DNA from: Chloroflexota bacterium
Lineage (GTDB): Bacteria; Chloroflexota; Limnocylindria; QHBO01
Assembly (NCBI GenBank): GCA_005879775.1
Contig: VBJX01000041.1
Coordinates: 10,752 to 24,771 of the forward strand
Length of the DNA stretch: 14,020 nt
Direction of reading: 5' to 3'
Made by a program: the position numbers and the translations under genes. This document shows positions 1-6,787 of this stretch, one piece after another (positions within the stretch are counted from its first letter, which is position 1; each line of letters starts with the position of its first letter). Below the pieces are notes generated by a model. That model was not told where the DNA came from, searched no databases, and saw only the letters and a program-made list of their open reading frames with translations.

Positions 1-387
1 CTCGGCATCGCGGCCGGCCGGCTTCTCGGAGGCATCGGTCTCAGGAGCGGGCTCTGCTGCGGCCTCGGTCGCCGTACCGGCTTCGGTCGCAGTACCGGCT
101 TCGGTCGCAGTACCGGCTTCGGCCGCAGTATCGGCCTCGGCCGGCGTATCGGCTTCGGCTGCTGGCGACTCAGTTGCAGTCTCGCCCGCAACGGGCACGA
201 CTGCCGGCAGTGCCGGCGCCGGCGGCTCGTCGAGAGAGGGCGGATGCGGCATCCGTTTGGCGGCGGCGGCAAAGGCCGCCGGCTCGCTGATCTCCGAGAG
301 CTGGCCGAAGAAGGCTCCGATCTCGCTCTCATAGCCGGCGACGCGCGCCTGGATGCTGGCGACCTCGCTCTCGACCGTGGCACTCAT
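1..387 (-). CDS. Coiled-coil protein with Ala/Glu/Thr repeat tail (partial, C-terminus off the window)
   Basis: I do not recognise this gene. The frame is open from an ATG at 387 to the left edge, giving 129 codons with no stop. The first ~55 residues look like a charged heptad-type helix (it begins MSATVESEVASIQARVAGYE), suggesting a coiled coil. A Pro/Ala-rich hinge follows, then a six-residue repeat of the type TATEAG, TAAEAG and TPAEAD encoded by an 18-bp DNA repeat. A purine-rich GAGGAG lies about 10 nt before the ATG and may act as ribosome binding site. Helix-like residues (RRQLEEQLAE) continue in the same frame upstream of the ATG without an earlier ATG, GTG or TTG, so the start is uncertain. 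It lies downstream of clpX, same strand, 135 bp away, and could be co-transcribed. Composition argues for a structural or tethering role, not an enzyme, but that is inference. Confidence 0.55.
   Translation of the reverse strand, partial: MSATVESEVASIQARVAGYESEIGAFFGQLSEISEPAAFAAAAKRMPHPPSLDEPPAPALPAVVPVAGETATESPAAEADTPAEADTAAEAGTATEAGTATEAGTATEAAAEPAPETDASEKPAGRDAE
71..160. repeat. 18-bp tandem repeat, about 5 copies, inside a coding region
   Basis: The units are at 71-88, 89-106, 107-124, 125-142 and 143-160. The consensus reads GCAGTACCGGCTTCGGTC, and copies 2 and 3 differ at one base. The later copies diverge more. The 18-bp period preserves the reading frame of the minus-strand protein and encodes a six-residue Ala/Glu/Thr repeat, so copy number can vary without a frameshift. 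A decayed partial copy lies at about 53-70. Confidence 0.85.
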
Positions 388-522
388 CTCGGCGAGCTGC
401 TCCTCGAGCTGCCGGCGGCGGGCGGAGTGGTGGGGCTCATTTGCTGCAGGTTTCCTCTGTTCGGCTCATCGGTGGGGCTGGTGCCCGCATTGCCCCCCGC
501 TGATCTCGGCATCGAGCGTCAG

Positions 523-1815
523 CTAGGCCGATTCCTCCGCTCGCTCGGCGGCCCGATCCTTGGCGCTGCGGCGACGCGGCTCCGAATCGGTCTCCGTCAG
601 CAGGATCGGTGGCTGACCATGCTCGATCGTCTCGGCGGTGATGACCACCTTCTTGACATCGGTGCGCTCCGGGATGTCGTACATCACCTCCAGCAGCGCC
701 TCCTCGACGATGGTGCGCAGCGCGCGGGCACCGGTCTTCCGGTCCAGGGCGCGGTGCGCGGTGGCGTCGAGGGCCTCGGGCGTGAAGACGAGCTCCACCC
801 GGTCGAGGGAGAGGAACTTGGCGAACTGGCGGGTGACCGCGTTCTTCGGCTCGGTGAGGACCTTGATCAGGTCCTCCTTGACGAGCGCCGCCAGGCTCAC
901 GACCACCGGCAGGCGCCCGACGAACTCGGGGATGAGCCCATACTTGAGCAGGTCCTCGGGCATCAGCTGATCCATGAGGCGGCGCCGCTCCTCGCGCGAG
1001 CGCTGCGCCTGCGAGCCGAAGCCGATCCCCCGCTTCCCGACTCGCTCCTCCACGATCCGCTCCAGCCCCTCGAAGGCGCCTCCGCAGATGAAGAGCACGT
1101 TGGTGGTGTCGATCTGGATGAAGTCCTGGTGGGGGTGCTTGCGACCGCCCTGCGGCGGCACGTTGGCAACGGTCCCCTCCAGGATCTTGAGGAGCGCCTG
1201 CTGGACTCCCTCGCCGGAGACGTCCCGGGTGATCGAGGGGTTATCGGTCTTACGCGCGATCTTGTCGATCTCGTCGATGTAGATGATCCCGCGCTGGGCG
1301 CGCTGCACGTCGAAATCGGCCGCCTGGATGAGGCGCAGCAGGATGTTCTCCACGTCCTCGCCCACGTAGCCGGCCTCCGTCAGGCTGGTGGCATCGGCGA
1401 TGCAGAAGGGGACGTCCAGGATCTTGGCCAGCGTCTGGGCCAGGAGGGTCTTGCCGCTTCCGGTGGGGCCGACGAGCAGGACATTGCTCTTGCCGAGCTC
1501 CACGTCGTCGACCGTCTGCCCGGCGTTGACGCGCTTGTAGTGGTTGTAGACGGCCACGGAGAGGACCTTCTTGGCCTGCTCCTGGCTGATGACGTACTGG
1601 TCGAGCTTTTCCTTGATGCGACGCGGGGCCGGGAGTGCGGGGGTCGCCGTCTTGGTGCGCGGCGCCTCGAGCATCTCCTCCTCGATGATCTCCTGGCAGA
1701 GGGTGATGCACTCATCGCAGATGTAGACGCCCTGGCCCGCGATCAGCTTGCGGACCTGCTCCTGGCTCTTGCCGCAGAAGGAGCAGCGGTACGGGACCTT
1801 GGTCTTGCTGGTCAT
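523..1815 (-). CDS. clpX: ATP-dependent Clp protease ATP-binding subunit ClpX
   Basis: ClpX is the AAA+ unfoldase that recognises, unfolds and threads substrates into the ClpP chamber in the cytoplasm. The 430-residue product has the full family layout. The N-terminal zinc-binding domain has four cysteines at 11, 14, 33 and 36. Walker A is GPTGSGKT at 116-123, the pore loop GYVG is at 149-152, and Walker B ends in DE at 181-182. The IGF loop that docks on ClpP is intact at 264-266, and a sensor-2 GAR motif lies near the C-terminus. A charged Arg/Glu/Ala tail ends the protein. The start at 1815 matches the normal ClpX N-terminus; the open frame continues upstream to 2295 but that extension is spurious. 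No Shine-Dalgarno is visible. A TATTCT hexamer lies 10 nt before the ATG, so the mRNA may be nearly leaderless. It is separated from clpP by a plus-strand gene. Confidence 0.97.
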   Translation of the reverse strand: MTSKTKVPYRCSFCGKSQEQVRKLIAGQGVYICDECITLCQEIIEEEMLEAPRTKTATPALPAPRRIKEKLDQYVISQEQAKKVLSVAVYNHYKRVNAGQTVDDVELGKSNVLLVGPTGSGKTLLAQTLAKILDVPFCIADATSLTEAGYVGEDVENILLRLIQAADFDVQRAQRGIIYIDEIDKIARKTDNPSITRDVSGEGVQQALLKILEGTVANVPPQGGRKHPHQDFIQIDTTNVLFICGGAFEGLERIVEERVGKRGIGFGSQAQRSREERRRLMDQLMPEDLLKYGLIPEFVGRLPVVVSLAALVKEDLIKVLTEPKNAVTRQFAKFLSLDRVELVFTPEALDATAHRALDRKTGARALRTIVEEALLEVMYDIPERTDVKKVVITAETIEHGQPPILLTETDSEPRRRSAKDRAAERAEESA

Positions 1816-1825
1816 CGCCTGAAAT

Positions 1826-1831
1826 AGAATA
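1826..1831 (-). promoter_or_regulatory. Possible -10 element for a near-leaderless clpX transcript
   Basis: On the minus strand TATTCT lies 10 nt upstream of the clpX ATG. This would put transcription start 3 to 4 nt before the start codon. I see no convincing -35 and no ribosome binding site. clpX is cut off from clpP by an antiparallel gene, so it needs its own promoter, and this is the best candidate in the 90-bp divergent gap. Confidence 0.35.
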
Positions 1832-1891
1832 GCACGGGGCTGGAAGGATTCCGGTATAGACCGATAGTTCGGCGATGGGTTGACGACCGCC

Positions 1892-1897
1892 GATACT
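1892..1897 (+). promoter_or_regulatory. Possible -10 element for a leaderless nucleoside hydrolase transcript
   Basis: GATACT lies 8 nt before the ATG at 1906, so transcription would start 0 to 2 nt before the start codon. No Shine-Dalgarno sequence is present between them. A TTGACG at 1880-1885 is too close (6 nt) to act as its -35. Confidence 0.35.
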
Positions 1898-1905
1898 TCT
1901 CGGCG

Positions 1906-3000
1906 ATGCGAGCTCGGCCGCACTCCCTCCAGCTGGTTGCTGCCGCGTTGGCGGTGCTGGTCCCGGCCGCCTGCAGCGCCGGGCCAGCGACCAGCCCGCA
2001 GCCCTCGGCCACCGCATCGCGCAAGGCGAGCTCTTCTCCGGCTGCCAGCACCGGGGTCACGACCCCGCATGCGCAGAAGCTCGTGGTGGACACGGACCTG
2101 GCACCCGATGATCTGGTGGCCCTCTCCTTCCTGCTCAGCGCGCCCGGCGTCGAGGTAGTGGCGATCACCGTTTCCGGCACCGGCGAGGTTCAGTGCCCGC
2201 AGGGCGACGCGGTGGCGCTGGGCCTGCTCGAGCGACTCGGTGCGCCTCAGATCCCGGTCGCCTGTGGCCGGGACACGCCGCTCGCCGGCGACCACGCGTT
2301 TCCTGACGCGTGGCGGGAAGCGGCAGACGAAGGTTCGGCGCTTGCGCTGCCCGAGACCGCGCGGGTCCCGTACAACGGCACGGCGACGGCGCTCATCTCA
2401 CGAGTTGCCGAGGAGGACCCCGGGCTGGCGGTGCTGACCCTGGGCCCGCTCACGAACCTGGCAGAAGCCCTGCAGGCGGACTCCTCCCTCGCCGGCCGCC
2501 TCGGCCAGGTGACAGTGATGGGCGGGGCGCTTCGCGTCCCCGGCAACATCCTCGGACCCGGGGCTCCCTCCGGCAACGGCGTCGCGGAGTGGAATATCTA
2601 CGTCGATCCACACGCCGCGGCCGTGGTGGTTGCCTCGGGGCTCCAGCCGCGCCTCGTCAGCCTGGACGGAACGAGCCAGGTCCCGGTGACGACGGCGTTC
2701 GCCCAACAAGTGGCCTCGAAGGCGAGCGCGCCTGGGGCGAAGGTCCTGGCGGACCTGTTCGCCACCCATCCGTTCATGACCGACGGGACCTACTACCTGT
2801 GGGATCCTCTCGCCGCGGAATTGGCGGCGGGCTACTCCGTCGGGACGTTCAGCGCGGCGACGGTCACCATCGAGGAAGCCGATGGACCCGAATCGGGATT
2901 CACCCGCCCGACCGATGGGCCGGCGAACGTCACCTACCTCTCGACCGCCGACCGGGCCTCTGCCGAGGAGACCCTGCTGACGACCCTGAACGGGAGCTGA
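1906..3000 (+). CDS. Exported nucleoside hydrolase (inosine/uridine-preferring family)
   Basis: The family cleaves the N-glycosidic bond of nucleosides to free base and ribose using a bound calcium ion. The 364-residue product starts with a hydrophobic signal segment (about 9-22) ending in PAAC. Cys23 could be lipidated, but Pro at -3 is atypical for a lipobox. A Ser/Thr/Pro/Ala linker runs to about 55. The hallmark calcium motif DTDLAPDD is at 62-69. Other family blocks are LTLGPLTNL near 177-185, VMGGA near 204-208, and AEWNIYVDP near 227-235. The late active-site block usually written HDP reads WDP here (Trp299, Asp300), so substrate handling may differ. Export suggests scavenging of extracellular nucleosides. 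The gene runs opposite to the clp genes on both sides and its stop lies 2 bp from that of clpP. Confidence 0.88.
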   Translation: MRARPHSLQLVAAALAVLVPAACSAGPATSPQPSATASRKASSSPAASTGVTTPHAQKLVVDTDLAPDDLVALSFLLSAPGVEVVAITVSGTGEVQCPQGDAVALGLLERLGAPQIPVACGRDTPLAGDHAFPDAWREAADEGSALALPETARVPYNGTATALISRVAEEDPGLAVLTLGPLTNLAEALQADSSLAGRLGQVTVMGGALRVPGNILGPGAPSGNGVAEWNIYVDPHAAAVVVASGLQPRLVSLDGTSQVPVTTAFAQQVASKASAPGAKVLADLFATHPFMTDGTYYLWDPLAAELAAGYSVGTFSAATVTIEEADGPESGFTRPTDGPANVTYLSTADRASAEETLLTTLNGS

Positions 3001-3002
3001 GC

Positions 3003-3683
3003 CTAGCGCTTGGTCTTGGCCTCGCCCTTGGCGTCTGCCGCGGCCGCTTCCTTGGCGGTCGGCACGGTGCCACCCGAGGCCTGCGTCATGCTGATCAGCG
3101 ACTCGGTGTTGCCGATGAAGACGTCGTCGATGATGCCGTAGGCCTTGGCCTCATCGGCGCCCATGTAGAAGTCGCGGTCGGAATCGGACTTCACCTTCTC
3201 CCCCGGCTGCCCGGTGTGCGCGGCCAGGATGCCGGTCAGGCGTTCGGTGAGGTGCATCACCTCGCGCATCTGGATCTCGACGTCGGGGGTGTTGCCGCGG
3301 AAGCCAGCCGAGCCCTGGTGAATCATGATCCGGCTGTTGGGCAGCGCGAAGCGCTTTCCCTTGGCGCCGGCCGCCAGCAGGACGGAGGCCATGCTGGCCG
3401 CCATGCCGATGCAGATCGTGCTCACCGGGGCCTTGAGGTACTGCATCGTGTCGTAGATGGCGAGGCCGCTGGTCACCACCCCGCCGGGCGAGTTGATGTA
3501 CAGGCTGATGTCCTTACTCGGATCCTCGCTCTCCAGGAAGAGGAGCTGGGCGATGACCAGGTTGGCGATGTGGTCCTCGATCGGCTCACCCAGGAAGATG
3601 ATCCGCTCCTTGAGGAGCCGGGAGTAGATGTCGAAGGCCCGCTCTCCGCGAGCGCTCGACTCGATGACCATCGGGATCAGCAT
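3003..3683 (-). CDS. clpP: ATP-dependent Clp protease proteolytic subunit ClpP
   Basis: ClpP is the serine protease that forms the double-ring degradation chamber capped by ClpX. The 226-residue product contains the catalytic triad: Ser97 in GMAASM, His122 in MIHQ, and Asp171 in DRDFYM. The oxyanion region SPGG is at 65-68. The usual HQP after the catalytic His reads HQG here. The C-terminus carries a ~25-residue Ala/Lys tail beyond the core fold. The ATG is 4 nt after the tig stop, and a GGAG sequence spanning the tig stop region serves as ribosome binding site. The two genes are therefore almost certainly one transcript. The stop is 2 bp from the convergent nucleoside hydrolase stop. Confidence 0.96.
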   Translation of the reverse strand: MLIPMVIESSARGERAFDIYSRLLKERIIFLGEPIEDHIANLVIAQLLFLESEDPSKDISLYINSPGGVVTSGLAIYDTMQYLKAPVSTICIGMAASMASVLLAAGAKGKRFALPNSRIMIHQGSAGFRGNTPDVEIQMREVMHLTERLTGILAAHTGQPGEKVKSDSDRDFYMGADEAKAYGIIDDVFIGNTESLISMTQASGGTVPTAKEAAAADAKGEAKTKR

Positions 3684-3687
3684 GCGT

Positions 3688-5043
3688 CTACTCCGACTCG
3701 TTGGTGGTGGCTGATTCCGTTGCGGGTTCGCCCGTCGCCTGCTCCGTCGCCTGCTCCGTCGCCCGACCGATCAGCTCGTCGACCAGTTTACGGTTGCGCA
3801 GCGTCATCCGCAGGTAGGACCGCCCACGCCTCGAGCCGAGGTACTCGGCCAGGCGCGGCTCGTCGCTGTAGCGCTCGAGCTGGTCGCGGATCTCCGTGTC
3901 GATCTCCTCGTCGCCGGCGTCGATCCCCTCCTTCTCGGCAATCGCCGAGAGGACCAGGAGCGACTTGACGCGCCGCGAGGCAGGCTCGCGCAGCTCGGCG
4001 GCCAGCTCCTCCGGGGTCTGGCGCGCCATCTCGAGGTATTGCTGCATCCCGATGCGCTGCGCCGCCAGCCGGTTCCCGAGCTCGTCGCGCATGATCTCGA
4101 TCTCGTTGGCGATCATCACCTCGGGGAGCTCGACGGTGGCGTTCGAGACCGCGAAGTCGATGATCCGATCGGCGAAGCGGTGACGCGCTTCATCCTCAGC
4201 CCGATGCTGGAGCGCGTCGCGGATCTCCGCTCGCAGCTCCTCGATCGTCTGCCCATCGCTGACGCTCTTGGCGAACTCGTCGTCAAGATCGGGGAGGATC
4301 CGCTCGCGCATGTCCAGCAGCGTCACCTCGAAGTGCGCCCGCTTGCCACGCAGCTCCTCCACCCGGTAATCGTCCGGGAAGCCGACCTCGAAGCCCTTCG
4401 TCTCGTCGATCCGCATCCCGACCAGCTGGTCCTCCCAGCCGGGGACCATGCGCCCCTCGCCGATCACCAGCGGCAGCCGATCGGCTGAGCCGCCCTCGAA
4501 CGGCTCCCCGTCGATGGTGCCGATGAACTTGACGGCCACCACGTCCCCCTCCGCGGCGCCGCGCTCGTCGATCGGGCGCAGGGTCGCCTGCTGCTCACGA
4601 AGGTCGGTGATGACCGCGTCGATCTGCTCATCGGTCACTTCGATCGGCTCGAGGTCGAATGGGTAGCCGGTGTAGGCCCCCAGGGTCACCTCGGGGCGGA
4701 CCGCCACGGTGGCGGTGAAGCGCACGCTGGACCCCTCGCTCACGGAGGCGAAGTCGATCTCGACCTCGGGCTGGTCGATCGGGATGATCGCTGCCTGGTC
4801 GAGGGCGCTGTCGTAGGCCTCGCCGACGAGGTGGTCGATTGCCTCGGCCACGACGGAACCATGCCCGACGAACCGGTCGATGACATGACGCGGCGCCTTT
4901 CCCGGCCGGAAGCCGGGGACCTTGGTGCGCTCGGCGACGTGACGATAGGCAGTGGCGAAGTGGCGGTCGACCTCTGCGGCGGGGACCTCGATCTCGAGGG
5001 TCACCCGCGAGCCGGGCTGGGGTCGGGTCGAAACGGTAACCAA
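3688..5043 (-). CDS. tig: Trigger factor, ribosome-associated chaperone (TTG start)
   Basis: Trigger factor binds the large ribosomal subunit at the exit tunnel and shields nascent chains; it also has a peptidyl-prolyl isomerase domain. The 451-residue length fits the family. The ribosome-docking signature GFRPGKAP is at 44-51. An FKBP-like domain follows around 155-245 (GDVVAVKFIGTIDGEPFEGG), then a long helical C-terminal chaperone domain. The protein ends in an acidic Thr/Glu/Ala tail with a short repeat (ATEQATEQAT). I chose TTG at 5043 because a clean AGGAG lies 6 nt upstream and the protein then begins at the family N-terminus. The open frame upstream runs through the tRNA-Leu gene and cannot be coding. 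It is followed 4 nt later by clpP and sits 35 nt downstream of tRNA-Leu. Confidence 0.95.
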   Translation of the reverse strand: MVTVSTRPQPGSRVTLEIEVPAAEVDRHFATAYRHVAERTKVPGFRPGKAPRHVIDRFVGHGSVVAEAIDHLVGEAYDSALDQAAIIPIDQPEVEIDFASVSEGSSVRFTATVAVRPEVTLGAYTGYPFDLEPIEVTDEQIDAVITDLREQQATLRPIDERGAAEGDVVAVKFIGTIDGEPFEGGSADRLPLVIGEGRMVPGWEDQLVGMRIDETKGFEVGFPDDYRVEELRGKRAHFEVTLLDMRERILPDLDDEFAKSVSDGQTIEELRAEIRDALQHRAEDEARHRFADRIIDFAVSNATVELPEVMIANEIEIMRDELGNRLAAQRIGMQQYLEMARQTPEELAAELREPASRRVKSLLVLSAIAEKEGIDAGDEEIDTEIRDQLERYSDEPRLAEYLGSRRGRSYLRMTLRNRKLVDELIGRATEQATEQATGEPATESATTNESE

Positions 5044-5078
5044 GGAGTGCTCCTGATCGGCGCGGGAATGGGCGAGGT

Positions 5079-5162
5079 TGGTGGGCGAGGCGAGATTCGA
5101 ACTCGCACGTCTTGCGACACCGGCTCCTAAAGCCGGCGCGTCTGCCGTTCCGCCACTCGCCC
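5079..5162 (-). tRNA. tRNA-Leu, anticodon TAG, CCA encoded
   Basis: The 84-nt gene folds as a class II tRNA. The acceptor stem is GGGCGAG paired with CTCGCCC, followed by discriminator A and an encoded CCA. The anticodon stem CCGGC/GCCGG closes the loop TTTAGGA, giving anticodon TAG (reads CTA). A long variable arm (TGTCGCAAGACGT) is typical of leucine tRNAs. The T-arm is GCGAG-TTCGAAT-CTCGC. It lies 35 nt upstream of the trigger factor start on the same strand, so tig mRNA may be released by tRNA processing if both share a transcript. Confidence 0.95.
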
Positions 5163-5316
5163 GCGGTTCTGCGGCAAGGTGACGAGCACGCGCCGCGGCT
5201 ATAGGCAGTCTAGCGCCCGGCCAAATGCGCGGGTCTTCGCGTAGCGGCCGCAGACGCTCCTTAGCTCCGACGGCCGCGGCGATCGGTAGCGTGTAGGCGA
5301 CCCCGGCCACTGCCCC

Positions 5317-5345
5317 TTGTGCCCCCATCCCACGCTGCCTATCGT
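5317..5345 (+). promoter_or_regulatory. Candidate sigma70-type promoter of the DUF4760-like gene
   Basis: TTGTGC at 5317-5322 and TATCGT at 5340-5345 are separated by 17 bp. The predicted transcription start is near 5352, about 30 nt before the GTG at 5382. The Shine-Dalgarno GGAGGAG at about 5370-5376 then lies within the leader. Both hexamers are only partial matches to consensus. Confidence 0.4.
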
Positions 5346-5381
5346 CGGCCAATCGGTCGCCAAAGCAGCGGAGGAGCGGAC

Positions 5382-6029
5382 GTGACACTCATCAACACCG
5401 ACGGCATGGCGTTCATCGGTCCAGGGTCGGAATGGTTCTGGACGGCGGTGAGCGGGCTCATCCTCGCCGGCACCTTCATCGCCATCTACCGCCAGCTCCG
5501 GATCGCTCGGAACGCGAGCGCCGTCGGGCAGGTCGACTTGTTTTACCGCGAGTGGGTGTCCGAGCGCTACACCCGCTACACGCTCGAGGTCTTCATCGCG
5601 CTCCGAGACGGCACGGACCGCGCGAACCTGCCGGAAGGGGCGGCGAAGGCCCTCACCAACTTCTGGGAGAAGGTCGCGACCCTGACCCGGGGCGGGCACC
5701 TCGACCGGAAGCTGCTCTGGAACGATCTGAGCGCCGCGTGCGAGTTGTGGTGGTCGGTGCTCGCACCATTCGTGGGGAGGTGGCGGACCGCGGAGGGCGA
5801 CCTCAGGTACTGGGAGAACTTCGAGTGGCTGGCGGGACTCATGGCGGAGATGGACCAACGAGCGGGCGTACAGAACTGGGGCGATACGACGATCCTCAAC
5901 TCGCTCGAGCGTCTCATCACCGGCTGCCTGGACTTTATCCGGATAGAGCAGTCGCTTCGGACCGTTATCGTGGCGTCCCCCGAGGCCGTGACCGTCGCCC
6001 AGCCCACGGTAGCGGCCCCGCCCGCCTGA
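5382..6029 (+). CDS. Membrane-anchored protein, DUF4760-like
   Basis: The 215-residue product has one hydrophobic segment near the N-terminus (about 18-36, WTAVSGLILAGTFIAIYRQL). It is followed by a basic patch (RQLRIARNAS) and a soluble, Trp-rich helical domain facing the cytoplasm. An N-terminal membrane helix followed by QLR..RNAS and a helical bundle resembles DUF4760-type proteins of unknown function; this is recognised by pattern only. The GTG at 5382 was chosen because GGAGGAG precedes it at good distance; an in-frame ATG at 5319 lacks a ribosome binding site and would overlap the likely promoter. It is divergent from tRNA-Leu and convergent with the DUF3618-like operon. I cannot assign a function. 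Confidence 0.7.
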   Translation: MTLINTDGMAFIGPGSEWFWTAVSGLILAGTFIAIYRQLRIARNASAVGQVDLFYREWVSERYTRYTLEVFIALRDGTDRANLPEGAAKALTNFWEKVATLTRGGHLDRKLLWNDLSAACELWWSVLAPFVGRWRTAEGDLRYWENFEWLAGLMAEMDQRAGVQNWGDTTILNSLERLITGCLDFIRIEQSLRTVIVASPEAVTVAQPTVAAPPA

Positions 6030-6079
6030 TAAGCCGCCATAAGCGCCCGCCGTTACCCCTCCCATCGGGCCCGCGCGAT

Positions 6080-6125
6080 GTTGACGGTGCGAAGAACTCG
6101 ACGTTGACGGCGCGAAGAGCTCGAG
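6080..6125. repeat. Tandem direct repeat, 2 copies of 23 bp, in an intergenic region
   Basis: GTTGACGGTGCGAAGAACTC starts the copy at 6080, and GTTGACGGCGCGAAGAGCTC starts the copy at 6103. Over 22 bp they differ at two positions. The pair is flanked by near-complementary GC arms (TCGGGCCCGC at 6065-6074, GCGGGCCCCGA at 6125-6135, one base bulged). It lies between two convergent genes, so a promoter or operator role is less likely than a structural or 3'-end role. Confidence 0.75.
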
Positions 6126-6141
6126 CGGGCCCCGACGATCG

Positions 6142-6153
6142 GTACCTAGGTAC
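6142..6153. other. Perfect 12-bp palindrome between convergent genes
   Basis: GTACCTAGGTAC is self-complementary over all 12 bases and lies 14 bp past the stop of the minus-strand DUF3618-like gene. It has no loop and no following T-run, so it is a poor terminator. It could be a dimeric protein-binding site, or chance. Confidence 0.4.
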
Positions 6154-6166
6154 GTGCGGCTCGCTG

Positions 6167-6787
6167 CTACGGGACGCGCTCTTTGATCGAGGAGAACCCG
6201 GAATAGGCCTGCTCGCCGGCCGGCGATGATGTTGCTGCCGCCTGTGAGCTAGCCGTGGTCGGCTCTTTCTTGTCCGGCCCATCGGTCAGGAAACGGGCGA
6301 TGGCCTGGCGTGCGAGCGCGGCGGCCACCAGGGTGAGCGCTGCCTCAGCAGCTTTCCAGGCAGTGCGTGTGGGTCCGGGCGGACCCTCCACCATCTGCCG
6401 CGCGAGTGCCTCCCGCGCCTTGCGATCCTTGACCGGGTCGCGCCGCCAGCGACGGAGCTCCTCGACGAGCGCGTCGCGCACCTCGGTCGCCTTCGGTCCC
6501 GCTGATTCGGCGAGCATCGCCACCCAGGCCTGCATCGGCTCAGGCAGGGCGTCGTAGGCCTTCTCGGCGGTGGTCGGCGAGAGGTGGCGGCGCACCGCGC
6601 CGAACACCCGGCGAGGCCCCCCGACGACCATGAAGACGGCGGCCGCCCCAAGGCCCACGACCAACGCGGGGTTCTCGCGGAAGCGGCGCCGGATGTCGAG
6701 CGCTTCCCGCATACGAGCGACGGTGGCCTCGATCTCGGCCCGCTGCGCGACGATCTCTAGTCGCGTCTCATCAAGCGTCTCGCCCAC
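6167..6787 (-). CDS. DUF3618-like membrane protein
   Basis: The 206-residue product begins with a charged helix (ETRLEIVAQRAEIEATVARM, about 7-26). This resembles the DUF3618 motif, in which R-x-E-I-E-x-T helices precede a single membrane segment. A hydrophobic stretch at about 41-57 (ALVVGLGAAAVFMVVGG) is followed by a basic, helical soluble region. A second mildly hydrophobic helix lies near 165-185, before a Ser/Ala/Lys tail. The GTG start at 6787 is set by a strong AAGGAGG 7 nt upstream, inside the preceding gene. It overlaps that gene by 31 nt, so the two are translationally linked. Such pairs are common in high-GC bacteria and are thought to act at the cell envelope or under stress; no enzymatic function is known to me. 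Confidence 0.75.
   Translation of the reverse strand: MGETLDETRLEIVAQRAEIEATVARMREALDIRRRFRENPALVVGLGAAAVFMVVGGPRRVFGAVRRHLSPTTAEKAYDALPEPMQAWVAMLAESAGPKATEVRDALVEELRRWRRDPVKDRKAREALARQMVEGPPGPTRTAWKAAEAALTLVAAALARQAIARFLTDGPDKKEPTTASSQAAATSSPAGEQAYSGFSSIKERVP

Noticed and set aside
71..160. CRISPR array
   Set aside because: The repeats are contiguous 18-bp units with no spacers and are in-frame within a protein gene.
244..1827. Long plus-strand open frame antisense to clpX
   Set aside because: It mirrors clpX codon periodicity in GC-rich DNA, has low-complexity Leu/Asp/Gly content and no recognisable domain.
1816..2295. N-terminal extension of ClpX
   Set aside because: It would run antisense into the nucleoside hydrolase, and the zinc finger of ClpX starts properly at the ATG at 1815.
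2310..3968. Long plus-strand open frame across the nucleoside hydrolase and clpP
   Set aside because: It overlaps two well-supported genes in other frames and reads as Arg/Gly/Pro-rich noise.
5044..5388. N-terminal extension of trigger factor
   Set aside because: It would read through the tRNA-Leu gene; TTG at 5043 has an ideal AGGAG.
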